Source: a virus
Strand: one strand, 5' to 3'
Length of the DNA: 22,246 nt
IMG/VR virus record: IMGVR_UViG_3300030107_005797
Coordinates: 8,879 to 31,124 of that record
Below the pieces are notes generated by a model that did not search any database, was not told the DNA's origin, and saw only the letters and a program-made list of their open reading frames with translations. Positions 10,901 through 17,005 of this stretch are shown here, piece after piece. The position numbers were made by a program, and so were the translations under genes. Position 1 is the first letter of the stretch. Every line of letters starts with the position of its first letter.

Positions 10901-12347
10901 CTTGGTCATTGTCGTAAGCTGGTAAAGACGCTCCACTAGCATCGTGACAATATCCAGTACCTATTATATCTTCATTACAATCATAAGATAGGTTTGGATT
11001 ATAATTTGTTACTTCATAACCTAAACTAGGCGTACAAGCCCCAAATAAAGGATTACCATTAGCATCGAAACCAACAAATAAACCATTAGAACAATAACCA
11101 TGTATATCTGGATTATCACCAACAGCGTTATTTATACAACCATTATATAAACAAGATCCATCATCAATAGAAGCTTGAGAATTATAATTAAAAGCATCTG
11201 AATCTGTACATCCTAATATTGGATAAGTACATGATCCATCATCAACAGTAGCATCAGGATCGTAATTAGTAGCTAGTGGGTCTGTACAACCATCGATAGG
11301 GCAGGCGTCGTAATTTTTAACTAATTCACTTGGTACATTTTCTTCTACTATTAATTTTGTATGTTGATCAAAATCAGAAAAACACACGTTATCACTAGAA
11401 CAATAATGAGAAGTTGGGGATGTAGAAGTAAATGAAGATGACGAAGAATTAGAACCTAAACCAGCATTATAACCTGATCCATATTGAAAACTATTAGATC
11501 CTAATTTACTTCGTTTTATATTTATTTTTTTTGGTTCAGAATGATTATCTGTCCAGAATATCATACCATCAATGATATTTATAGCTGTTATATTTCTCTC
11601 TTTACTGAAATTCAAAACTCTATCACTATGGAACGATATATTATCACCAATAGCAATTAAATTATCTATATTTTCACTTGTATAAATAGTTGCTTTAGCA
11701 CCACTATAAGTTATTTTTTTAATATAAACTTTTTTAGCTAATTGAAGATTATCAGTTGAGATAACCATACCCCATTTTAATTGAAGAGAATTATGACATA
11801 TTTCAATTTGAGATTGATCACAACCTGCATAAGCATTTCCAACTTTATGTATTTCAGATTGAACTTTATATACGTCAACAAAAACAGCTCTTTCTTTGTC
11901 TTGCCAAACATCACTAACAGCTTTAGATGTATCATACTCTATTATTCTATCCATCCAAACACCAGGGTTACCAACGGTATTTAGTGTTAACGAGTCATCA
12001 GATGTAGACGCTACAAATCTATATATCTTATCTGACATTGGATCTGCAATCGAGGCTATATGATCATTTATACCATAGTATCTACCGTTAACAAATGTAA
12101 TAGTATCTTGTTGATAAAGACAATCACCTGGGTTAGGAGTGTTAGCTACATAACTATAGTCAGAACCTTGTATAGCTTCTGTTACTTTTATATTACCCAA
12201 TATATTTTGTAAAGCCCCAACATCTGAATCTTCAGAGGTTGAAACACCTATATTAAGCGCTTCTCTATATACACCTTGGGGAACTATTCTCTCATCGAGA
12301 TCTTTCTCCATTTTACCACCGGTAAAAGTATTTTTAATCTCTGGCAT
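7926..12347 (-). CDS. Tail nozzle N-terminal part fused to Cys-rich repeats and LRR-like domain
   Basis: This is a 1473-residue protein. Residues 1-60 (NTFTGGKMEKDLDERIVPQG, then YREALNI, STSEDSDVG, LQNILGN) are the signature I recall at the N-terminus of the tail stabilization/muzzle protein of Bacteroidota podophages. Residues 265-279 (WTDNHSEPKKINIKR) and 328-335 (DQHTKLIV) continue it. A Ser-rich linker lies at 299-311. From about 348 the sequence changes. Cys-rich units beginning GCTD and ending DDGSC or EDGSC occur at 353-373, 379-399, 843-863 and 867-918, with degenerate copies near 757 and 823. Leucine-rich-repeat-like strands follow at about 1091-1330 (LKVLKLNFNMNQL, LEYLDIRGNQLQMLDL). 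The C-terminus is again Cys-rich. The nozzle sequence resumes in the next gene, 7 bases downstream. The extra modules probably face outward and may bind the host; this is inferred from domain type. No signal peptide is seen. Confidence 0.85.
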   Translation of the reverse strand: MPEIKNTFTGGKMEKDLDERIVPQGVYREALNIGVSTSEDSDVGALQNILGNIKVTEAIQGSDYSYVANTPNPGDCLYQQDTITFVNGRYYGINDHIASIADPMSDKIYRFVASTSDDSLTLNTVGNPGVWMDRIIEYDTSKAVSDVWQDKERAVFVDVYKVQSEIHKVGNAYAGCDQSQIEICHNSLQLKWGMVISTDNLQLAKKVYIKKITYSGAKATIYTSENIDNLIAIGDNISFHSDRVLNFSKERNITAINIIDGMIFWTDNHSEPKKINIKRSKLGSNSFQYGSGYNAGLGSNSSSSSFTSTSPTSHYCSSDNVCFSDFDQHTKLIVEENVPSELVKNYDACPIDGCTDPLATNYDPDATVDDGSCTYPILGCTDSDAFNYNSQASIDDGSCLYNGCINNAVGDNPDIHGYCSNGLFVGFDANGNPLFGACTPSLGYEVTNYNPNLSYDCNEDIIGTGYCHDASGASLPAYDNDQVGCEDPIQGNGVFTIGNLNWDSCCDDNLYTFHEEFDVDSCSTVNHLNKNINIYSDAAFFYLNEQQVINDLIGFTSLNNIDFSNLYYWHAFSSSATIPVEWCVDPNRAAGYAGAYKNRITKIELYQVDDLLVPLTTGFDTQITNTNNWDGTKTWFDFSDSTGDAPNGSIDDFMSWLQNQLMFDGVQNALENTTGVLISLSDGWSSIIAKLNNGIGGSSYTVGRAKYNAVIISEPCECENDDGSQPATYWGLPGQCVVDMVNGTSVCPPATACVTTGCTDNTLSGYNILTGYADVNGYGPDAVYTTDCQTPDNASSITYYGSSSPVCANHPTPCGVAGYAVDNYDPCACIDDNSCSAYWYQTGCTDSQATNWNAAANIEDGSCMYMGCTDPTANNYITHIHPSVLTTSYQFPILPGVTAYGSYSAPVSIAPVIDDGSCAYPPCQMGLNIPTAAVSYPDAMDGFEQAMALPQPLNNWGENPLGIHPMYGRGGSSQSIIDSAIDNGDWLYWADNTGNTGPDGSGGYYGVGEWMWIDNEGTGGSQTDEPFDNWQGSFSTSSVITCCAYDGGFDFSRDNQGSGAIGYNPNSTLATGTNYDAPHWNGLIEDWTGFEKWRNITYLDYSGSGIQGYNFNPHYYNKVAKWHTGFVSQQNLKVLKLNFNMNQLRMGDAFGNNIASGKVAVDLFHKSINYNNSLPLATTSNFDCDYGDPSCTGYCFDEPGPGRSINATDCLDSQTNGGVGTWITGMPNMRHLEMRGMMLSQVDIDLTYYLGGETQPGDCHQNHTGGVLLLPDDNTLNSNTGLTTLANKCTEAGSLPGLYLLEYLDIRGNQLQMLDLRKKPNLHTIIIADNTNDQTDMGAIYLDDGVNLATLAGGALTGQHNYNDGNNITNGELRLYDGTGSCSNTSFDNDRIGCENNGSVWTGNWPWQDLMIYVGTAQRVTQARSLDWPFLDTNSGQSKFCACIQDQSCYSGAMDLTTKNCTGNVLVDNTSTL
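8358..9077 (-). other. Leucine-rich-repeat-like region in the tail protein
   Basis: This stretch encodes residues 1091-1330 of the 1473-residue tail protein. Strand-like units with the pattern LxxLxLxxNxL recur: NITYLDYSGSGI near 1096, LKVLKLNFNMNQL near 1132, MRHLEMRGMMLSQVDID near 1229, and LEYLDIRGNQLQMLDL followed by LHTIIIADN near 1301-1330. Cys-containing loops separate them. The spacing is irregular, so this may be a degenerate or partly interrupted solenoid. Such repeats usually bind proteins or glycans. Confidence 0.55.
9594..9821 (-). repeat. Cys-rich DDGSC-type protein repeats, downstream cluster
   Basis: Residues 843-918 of the 1473-residue tail protein hold two consecutive units, each opening with GCTD. 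One closes with EDGSC after about 20 residues. The next opens GCTDPTANNY and, after an insertion of roughly 30 residues, closes with DDGSC. Degenerate relatives lie just upstream near residues 757 (GCTDNTLSGY) and 823 (NYDPCACIDDNSC). Paired Cys and clustered Asp suggest disulfide- or Ca2+-stabilised mini-domains. Confidence 0.75.
11151..11291 (-). repeat. Cys-rich DDGSC-type protein repeats, upstream tandem pair
   Basis: Residues 353-373 and 379-399 of the 1473-residue protein are two near-identical 21-residue units, GCTDPLATNYDP... and GCTDSDAFNYNS..., both ending DDGSC and separated by only 5 residues. They begin right where the conserved nozzle N-terminal sequence ends (DQHTKLIVEEN at 328-338). 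Similar units are common in secreted and surface proteins of marine Bacteroidota. Confidence 0.85.
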
Positions 12348-12350
12348 TTT

Positions 12351-13619
12351 CTAATGATCTATAAATTTAGATTTACCTCTCATTATTTGAGCGATTTCTT
12401 CTATTTTAATGTTTGATAATCTTATTTTTGCTTTTCTAGTTTCAGCAATTTTTTCTCTTCTTAATCTTTGTATAATATTTTCAGGTACGTCAACCCTAGC
12501 GGCCGCGCAACCATAAGCTATCCACTTGTACATAGCTTCTTCAGCGAATTTATGTAATATTAATTCTTTGTCATTTCCATGACCATCACTTAAATAATGT
12601 AATATTATAGTTTTACCATTTAAGTTTGAACTAAAATGTATTAAACCTGTTTTACAATTTATAAAAAAACTACCGTTAATTTGAGCATGAGCACTTTCTA
12701 AACCATATCTTCTACCAGCATTAGTAAAATAACTATCAACATCTCTTGATGGAGTTGATGTTAAAGATTCATTTATAGCTACTGGATTTGAACCTGAAGA
12801 TTTGTACTTACCCCAAGTTGTACTATCTGTATTGTCTATTATAGAAATACGTCTATTAGTAGTTGTATTAAAAGCAGTTGGAAAATTTAAACTAGGTTGT
12901 GATGATGTAAATTCAAACTCTGTAGCACCACTAGCTAGCGTTGTTGTTGTTACAGACGCTATAGTAGTTCCTTTAGGAAATATTGGACTTACTATTTCTT
13001 GACCAACTTTTATTCCAGATTCAGTTGTAGGGCTAGGCGCGACATTACCACTCACAATACCACTACCTTCCTTTACAATAAAAGCCACTCTAAAGGGACC
13101 TGTTGAAGCTGGCGTCATAGAGCCACTTCTAATCCTCCATTTACTATCTAATATACTTCTTTCTTCAAATAAATGTGGAGCCGCTGAATCAGTACTATTA
13201 CCTGTTATAAAAAGATAATCTCCATTACTATCTTGTTGTATTTTATTTCCTTTTGATGTTTTACTTGTAGGATATATAATATGCTCTATACCATTAGCGT
13301 CACTCCAAGTTATTTTAGTATAATTAACATAATCATGAGGTAATCTCATTGTTAATGATGGTGGTAAAATTATCTCTTGTGACTTGCATGACTTTAAAGT
13401 ATCATAGTGAAGTTCTTGGAAAGCTCTATGAGCATGATAACTAACATCAGCAGTCATCACATTTTGCAATATTTTACCTGCACCAACATAAGCAGCTGTG
13501 AAATTAACAATTATATCGTTTAAATTTATAAATTGATAATTACCGTATTGATAATGATCAGAGTAGTATTGATGTGTAGGAGTGTGTCCGTAACCTCCTG
13601 GTACTGGATGTTGTGGCAT
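12351..13619 (-). CDS. Head-tail connector / ring (tail-tube-like) structural protein
   Basis: This 422-residue protein has a conserved N-terminal half: GAGKILQNVMTADVSYHAHR, FQELHYDTLKSCKSQEI, PPSLTMRLPHDYVNY and TKITWSDANGIEHIIYP (residues about 46-117). The C-terminal tail is helical and basic (LHKFAEEAMYKWIAYGCAAA, RLRREKIAETRKAKIRLSN, QIMRGKSKF). I recall this pair of segments in virion proteins of Bacteroidota podophages, next to the nozzle gene, where they build the ring or tail tube below the portal. Residues about 200-250 form a Thr/Ser-rich beta segment with PKGTTIASV that looks like an inserted mini-domain. The gene lies 2 bases after the 237-residue gene and 3 bases before the 1473-residue gene, so co-translation and co-assembly are likely. 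The structural class is well supported; the exact ring position is inferred. Confidence 0.75.
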   Translation of the reverse strand: MPQHPVPGGYGHTPTHQYYSDHYQYGNYQFINLNDIIVNFTAAYVGAGKILQNVMTADVSYHAHRAFQELHYDTLKSCKSQEIILPPSLTMRLPHDYVNYTKITWSDANGIEHIIYPTSKTSKGNKIQQDSNGDYLFITGNSTDSAAPHLFEERSILDSKWRIRSGSMTPASTGPFRVAFIVKEGSGIVSGNVAPSPTTESGIKVGQEIVSPIFPKGTTIASVTTTTLASGATEFEFTSSQPSLNFPTAFNTTTNRRISIIDNTDSTTWGKYKSSGSNPVAINESLTSTPSRDVDSYFTNAGRRYGLESAHAQINGSFFINCKTGLIHFSSNLNGKTIILHYLSDGHGNDKELILHKFAEEAMYKWIAYGCAAARVDVPENIIQRLRREKIAETRKAKIRLSNIKIEEIAQIMRGKSKFIDH

Positions 13620-13621
13620 AA

Positions 13622-14335
13622 TTATTTATTTTCTTGTTGTATACTTAAGTTTTCTTCAGCCATACCAGCTTGATAAAGCTGTTGGTCTTCTATTGATATA
13701 CCAGCTAATTTTAATATTTTAGCTACCAAATCAGCTTGTTCAGATTGATCCAAACTAAAATCCTTACTATTAGTAGCGTTGTAAACAGGTTTTTCGTTTA
13801 CAACAACATAATTCCATATAACTGGTTGCATAGAACCTGTTATTTGTTCGCAAGTACAACCTGAAGATATTTGTCCTGAACCATTCCAAACTTGTATTCT
13901 ATAGTGACCATCGTCAAAAAATACCGGTTCTGTAAAAGCAGCAGCATGCCAAGGTGACGCTATTAAATCTTGAATTTCATTTGGATCCATTTCTATCAAA
14001 GTTCTTCTTAATCCACCGGCTGATTGTATAAATATTCTACCTGTATATAATCCACCAGTTGGTAAAGTTGTACAATTATTAACAAGCGCAGTATCAGTAT
14101 AACTTATACCAGTTGTTCTTATTAACTTATCTAAAGTTATTTTAACCGAATCACCTAATATTTTTTGAGTTGGTTTTGCTTGATTAAAAGCAGCTAAATC
14201 ATAAATATACTGATGGAATATATCATCTTGAGCTTGATTAGCAAATAAATTAAACTCTTGAGGAGTTAAGTATCCTCTTTGCTCTTTGTTTGCTAAAGCT
14301 TGTACTGTTTGATATACTGCATCTACATTTATCAT
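13622..14335 (-). CDS. Connector / ring-type structural protein (portal-proximal)
   Basis: This 237-residue protein starts MINVDAVYQTVQALANKEQR, followed by GYLTPQEFNLFANQAQDDIF and HQYIYDLAAFNQAKP (residues 1-54). I recall this N-terminal pattern in short structural proteins of marine Bacteroidota phages, encoded between the capsid and nozzle genes. A helical N-terminal bundle, a beta-rich centre and a helical C-terminus (SLDQSEQADLVAKILKLAGI) fit an adaptor or ring protein that docks to the portal. The centre carries a CTCEQ motif of unknown meaning. It ends with a Gln/Glu-rich tail (LSIQQENK). The next gene starts 2 bases downstream and the small Cys protein ends 6 bases upstream. A first ring/adaptor role is inferred from size, order and recalled homology; no catalytic motif is present. 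Confidence 0.72.
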   Translation of the reverse strand: MINVDAVYQTVQALANKEQRGYLTPQEFNLFANQAQDDIFHQYIYDLAAFNQAKPTQKILGDSVKITLDKLIRTTGISYTDTALVNNCTTLPTGGLYTGRIFIQSAGGLRRTLIEMDPNEIQDLIASPWHAAAFTEPVFFDDGHYRIQVWNGSGQISSGCTCEQITGSMQPVIWNYVVVNEKPVYNATNSKDFSLDQSEQADLVAKILKLAGISIEDQQLYQAGMAEENLSIQQENK

Positions 14336-14341
14336 TTGTTT

Positions 14342-14515
14342 TTATTTTTTATAAGGAAAAGCTTCATTTAATGCTTTTTTCCTTTTGTTGCAACCACAAC
14401 CTTTTTTACCAAACACTCCATTTCTATTTAAAAATTGAGTGAAAGACTTAATACCAGTTGCGCTTGTAAATTTTTCTATTGAATCTCCTAAACCTTTTGA
14501 TTTTGTATTTTCCAT
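14342..14515 (-). CDS. Small Cys-containing phage protein (57 aa)
   Basis: ATG at 14515 opens a 57-codon frame ending TAA at 14342-14344. It reads MENTKSKGLGDSIEKFTSAT, then GIKSFTQFLNRNGVFGKK, then GCGCNKRKKALNEAFPYKK. The GLGDSIEKFTSATGIK start and the CGCNKRKKALNEAFP end match a small-protein pattern I recall recurring in phages of Bacteroidota and other hosts, usually among structural genes. That makes a real gene likely despite its size. The CGC pair with neighbouring Lys/Arg could bind a metal or nucleic acid, or cap a larger assembly; no function is known to me. It starts just after a hairpin and ends 6 bases before the 237-residue connector gene. The position between two clear genes on the same strand supports expression. 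Confidence 0.75.
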   Translation of the reverse strand: MENTKSKGLGDSIEKFTSATGIKSFTQFLNRNGVFGKKGCGCNKRKKALNEAFPYKK

Positions 14516-14535
14516 ATAATTTAATTTTTAATAAT

Positions 14536-14575
14536 GTGACTACCCCATTTGTAGGAGTAGTCACTTATTTTTTTA
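14536..14575. terminator. Hairpin with terminator features, stronger in + direction
   Basis: Inverted repeat 14536-14546 and 14554-14564 forms an 11-bp stem with one G-T pair and a 7-base loop. On the plus strand it is followed at once by TTATTTTTTTATT, a good U-tract that overlaps the stop codon of the 280-residue gene. On the minus strand, the direction of all genes, the stem is preceded by A-rich sequence and followed by ATTATTAAAAATT, a weak U-tract. It may act as a weak terminator or an mRNA-stabilising hairpin for the minus transcript. Confidence 0.65.
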
Positions 14576-15415
14576 TTGGTTAAATCTTTTTTCTATATTT
14601 GTGTATATTTCCATACCTTCATCAGTTTTAAACCAATGTGCTAATGCAGTGTATGGGTGTTCATCAAATGGAATTGTCATTAGTTTTCTTCCATTACTAC
14701 CCCATAAAAAGTTTCTTCTATCAGAAGATAATCTTAATATTCCAGCTTCAACAGCTTTTATACCAAAATTTCTTAACATTACATTTTCATCATCCGCTAA
14801 CTCTAAGAAGAGTTTAGGATTGTTACGAGCAAATACTAATAAATCTCTTCTAAGTTCTTTAGAACTTAAATCTGATACCTTAGAACCAACTTCTACACGC
14901 ATAATAGCTTCTGCCATATCAATATCAACGCTTCTCGCGGCTGTTAAAGCATCAACCTGCATGTTTAATACATCTATTTCATCAGCCGCTAATTTAGCTG
15001 GTTTGTATTCTTCATAAATAGTATTTCTATGTGGATGATACAAACTTAGTAGTTTTTGTAAAGTTGTCTTTTCTTTTTCTACAAATAGATTTCCAGATCT
15101 AAATACAATATGTTCTAACCTTTGATCTCCTTTCATTTCATCTACAAAAGGTGTTTTTTGATTTTGACAATATTTAAGTTCTCTTTCATAACCTTTTTCT
15201 TCGTCAAAATAAAAAATATTTGTAGATTTAATTGATCTTGATAAAGGTTTTTTACCACCTTTTAGAATGTATAATCTATCTTTTATTTCCCATTCGTTTT
15301 TTGGTTTTTTTCTTTCTCTTGGTTTTTCTTCTACAACCAATTCTTCAATTTGTTCTTTTATAGTTTCTTGAACTACAGGTTCTTCAACCTTTGTTGTTTT
15401 TTGTTTTTTTGCCAT
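14573..15415 (-). CDS. Conserved-looking virion-module protein of unknown function (280 aa)
   Basis: I do not recognise a named family. The first 45 residues are highly charged (Lys/Glu) with a coiled-coil or disordered look: MAKKQKTTKVEEPVVQETIK, and later EEKPRERKKPKNEWEIK. A mixed alpha/beta body follows with ILKGGKKPLSRSIKS (near 50), FYFDEEKGYERELKYC, GNLFVEKEKTTLQKLLSLYHP (near 108) and a helical part with FARNNPKLFLELADDENVML. It ends SSDRRNFLWGSNGRKLMTIP and HWFKTDEGMEIYTNIEK. It sits between the major capsid gene and the connector genes, with a hairpin on each side, so its level may be set separately from capsid protein. A head-completion or minor capsid role is plausible from position only. 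Its start resembles that of the scaffold-like protein. Confidence 0.8.
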   Translation of the reverse strand: MAKKQKTTKVEEPVVQETIKEQIEELVVEEKPRERKKPKNEWEIKDRLYILKGGKKPLSRSIKSTNIFYFDEEKGYERELKYCQNQKTPFVDEMKGDQRLEHIVFRSGNLFVEKEKTTLQKLLSLYHPHRNTIYEEYKPAKLAADEIDVLNMQVDALTAARSVDIDMAEAIMRVEVGSKVSDLSSKELRRDLLVFARNNPKLFLELADDENVMLRNFGIKAVEAGILRLSSDRRNFLWGSNGRKLMTIPFDEHPYTALAHWFKTDEGMEIYTNIEKRFNQ

Positions 15416-15436
15416 AATATAATATATAATAAAATT
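15416..15436 (-). promoter_or_regulatory. AT-only translation start region shared with the scaffold gene
   Basis: Reading toward the gene, the bases before ATG 15415 are TATTATATATTATATT. Those before ATG 18244 are ATTATTATATTATATT. Both lead into ATGGCAAAAA. There is no Shine-Dalgarno motif. An unstructured AT-rich leader with A or T at the positions just before the start codon is what Bacteroidota ribosomes favour. A promoter role cannot be shown: no clear TTG / TAnnTTTG pair is visible. Confidence 0.3.
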
Positions 15437-15474
15437 AATAAAAAGAAAGGGTCGAGGCCGAAGCCTCGATCCTT
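15437..15474 (-). terminator. Rho-independent terminator after the major capsid gene
   Basis: On the minus strand AAGGATCGAGGC, loop TTCG, then GCCTCGACCCTT form a 12-bp stem with one A-C mismatch and a stable UUCG tetraloop (15447-15474). It is followed by TCTTTTTATT (15446-15437). It starts 11 bases after the capsid stop codon. It should end most transcripts after the capsid gene and let fewer through to the connector and tail genes. It may also protect the capsid mRNA 3' end. Confidence 0.88.
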
Positions 15475-15485
15475 AATATAAATGC

Positions 15486-16985
15486 TTACTTCATTAACAT
15501 GAAGTTGTTAGCACCTTGAGTAACTAAACATCTTTCAGATAACATGTGTATCTGCATCGCGTCTAATGCTGAAGTAGCAGCACCAACCGAACCAGTAACC
15601 CATGATTTCATTCTTCTATCATCAGTTTGAGAAGCTCTATAACGAACATGTAAGAAAGGACGTTTAAGATTCTTTCCTAATTGTTGGTCATAAACTGTAG
15701 ATGTACCAGCAGGTACAATAACTCCTCTAATAGCAGCGCTACCAGCAGCACTATTAATACCACCTCTTGTAGCTTTATCATTTAAGTATCTCATGTCTGA
15801 TTTGTAGAAATCATAAGAACCTCTACGGAATCCAGAGAAACCTAAATTAAGTGCCATATCCTCAGAGTTGTTAAATACACCATAAGATGTACCACCAGCT
15901 CCGTAAGAATTCATTGAAGCTAACATATCATCAACAGCTAATGAAGTAGATCTATTAACAAACATCATGTTTTCTTCAATAGCACCTTGAGAGTCGAATT
16001 CAGCTAAAATAGCGTCAAACTCAGCTAAATCAGTAGCAGCATTAACACCTGTAATACCAGAAGTAAGATTACCTCTATCTTCAATAGCAGCGAATAAACC
16101 TTCAGTACCAGCTAAATTAGCACCAGCATCAGCAGAACCTCTAACTTGTCCATCAGCACCAAAACCAATAATAGATGCTGTAGCTGTTTTTTCAGCTTCT
16201 AGCATACTCATTTCTAAGTAATCATTGAAACGTGCCCTTGTGTCAGACTCAGCTTTTAAGTACCACATGTAACCAGAGCCACCTTCTTCAGAAGAAACTT
16301 CAACCCAACCGATTCTAGCTGTATCAGAACCTGATACTTCGTAGTAATCTTTTAAAATGATAGGTTTGTTGTGGAATGATTTGAATGTAGGCTCGTTAGC
16401 ACCTCTTGATTCAGTTTTCCACGTACCAGTAGCATCAGAGTAAGATTGTCCTTTACCGTACTCAGAACCAATAACTAACACAGTAACAGTACCGTCAGTT
16501 AAAGCCGAAGCAGCTGTAGCATAAGGCTCAAACGAAACAACGTTTGAATCTGGAGTTTCAACAACTAGTGCTTTTTCAACAGAACCGCTTTGTGCGATTA
16601 ATATCATATCATTAACTCTAATACCGTGAGTTCTACTAGTAGTTGAACCTACTGTAGTGTCACCATCTATATCAGCAGTAATTGCTAACGTACCGTTTGT
16701 ATCACCATCAGCATCTAAAGTAGCTGTATATGATAAGTGTAATCTTGATTGTTCAGACCAAACAACTTGGTCACCCATCATAGATTCTTCAGCTCCAACT
16801 TGTGAAAGAAAACCAGATATAGTCCTAGGACCAAATACCTCTGCTTCTTTCTCCATTAGATCTGGTAAATATTGTTGCGCCCAACCTTGATTAGCTGTAG
16901 ACGCAAGATCTAGATAATTTGAAGTTAGTGTTTGCTTCGCTGAAGCTGGAACACTATTCAAATTACTTCCTGCAGTAATTGCCAT
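15486..16985 (-). CDS. Major capsid protein
   Basis: This 499-residue protein is expected to form the icosahedral head shell (HK97-type fold, as in all tailed phages). It starts MAITAGSNLNSVPASAKQTL and has a helical N-arm (DLASTANQGWAQQYLPDLME, about 26-45). KEAEVFGPRTISGFLSQVGA (46-65) follows, then GDQVVWSEQSRLHLSYTATL (71-90). A Thr/Asp/Val-rich beta region at about 90-175 may be an inserted surface domain. The spine-like segment DTRARFNDYLEMSMLEAEKT comes next (near 248-267), and the protein ends LSERCLVTQGANNFMLMK. Size, composition and place (after scaffold, two genes after portal) all fit. It is followed by a strong terminator, typical for a gene needing high expression. No N-terminal protease-cleaved delta domain is obvious, so scaffolding probably comes from the upstream gene. 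An alternative role is unlikely. Confidence 0.88.
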   Translation of the reverse strand: MAITAGSNLNSVPASAKQTLTSNYLDLASTANQGWAQQYLPDLMEKEAEVFGPRTISGFLSQVGAEESMMGDQVVWSEQSRLHLSYTATLDADGDTNGTLAITADIDGDTTVGSTTSRTHGIRVNDMILIAQSGSVEKALVVETPDSNVVSFEPYATAASALTDGTVTVLVIGSEYGKGQSYSDATGTWKTESRGANEPTFKSFHNKPIILKDYYEVSGSDTARIGWVEVSSEEGGSGYMWYLKAESDTRARFNDYLEMSMLEAEKTATASIIGFGADGQVRGSADAGANLAGTEGLFAAIEDRGNLTSGITGVNAATDLAEFDAILAEFDSQGAIEENMMFVNRSTSLAVDDMLASMNSYGAGGTSYGVFNNSEDMALNLGFSGFRRGSYDFYKSDMRYLNDKATRGGINSAAGSAAIRGVIVPAGTSTVYDQQLGKNLKRPFLHVRYRASQTDDRRMKSWVTGSVGAATSALDAMQIHMLSERCLVTQGANNFMLMK

Positions 16986-17005
16986 AATTAATAATTTTTA
17001 AATTG

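Noticed and set aside
8358-11291. Diversity-generating retroelement variable region in the tail protein
   Set aside because: No reverse transcriptase, template repeat or paired near-identical DNA repeat is visible in the window. The protein repeats are divergent at DNA level.
14601-15017. Plus-strand open frame of 138 codons opposite the 280-residue gene
   Set aside because: It lies wholly inside a well-formed minus-strand gene. Its Ser/Leu-rich translation is what the reverse of Lys/Glu/Asp-rich coding sequence gives, and no family motif is visible.
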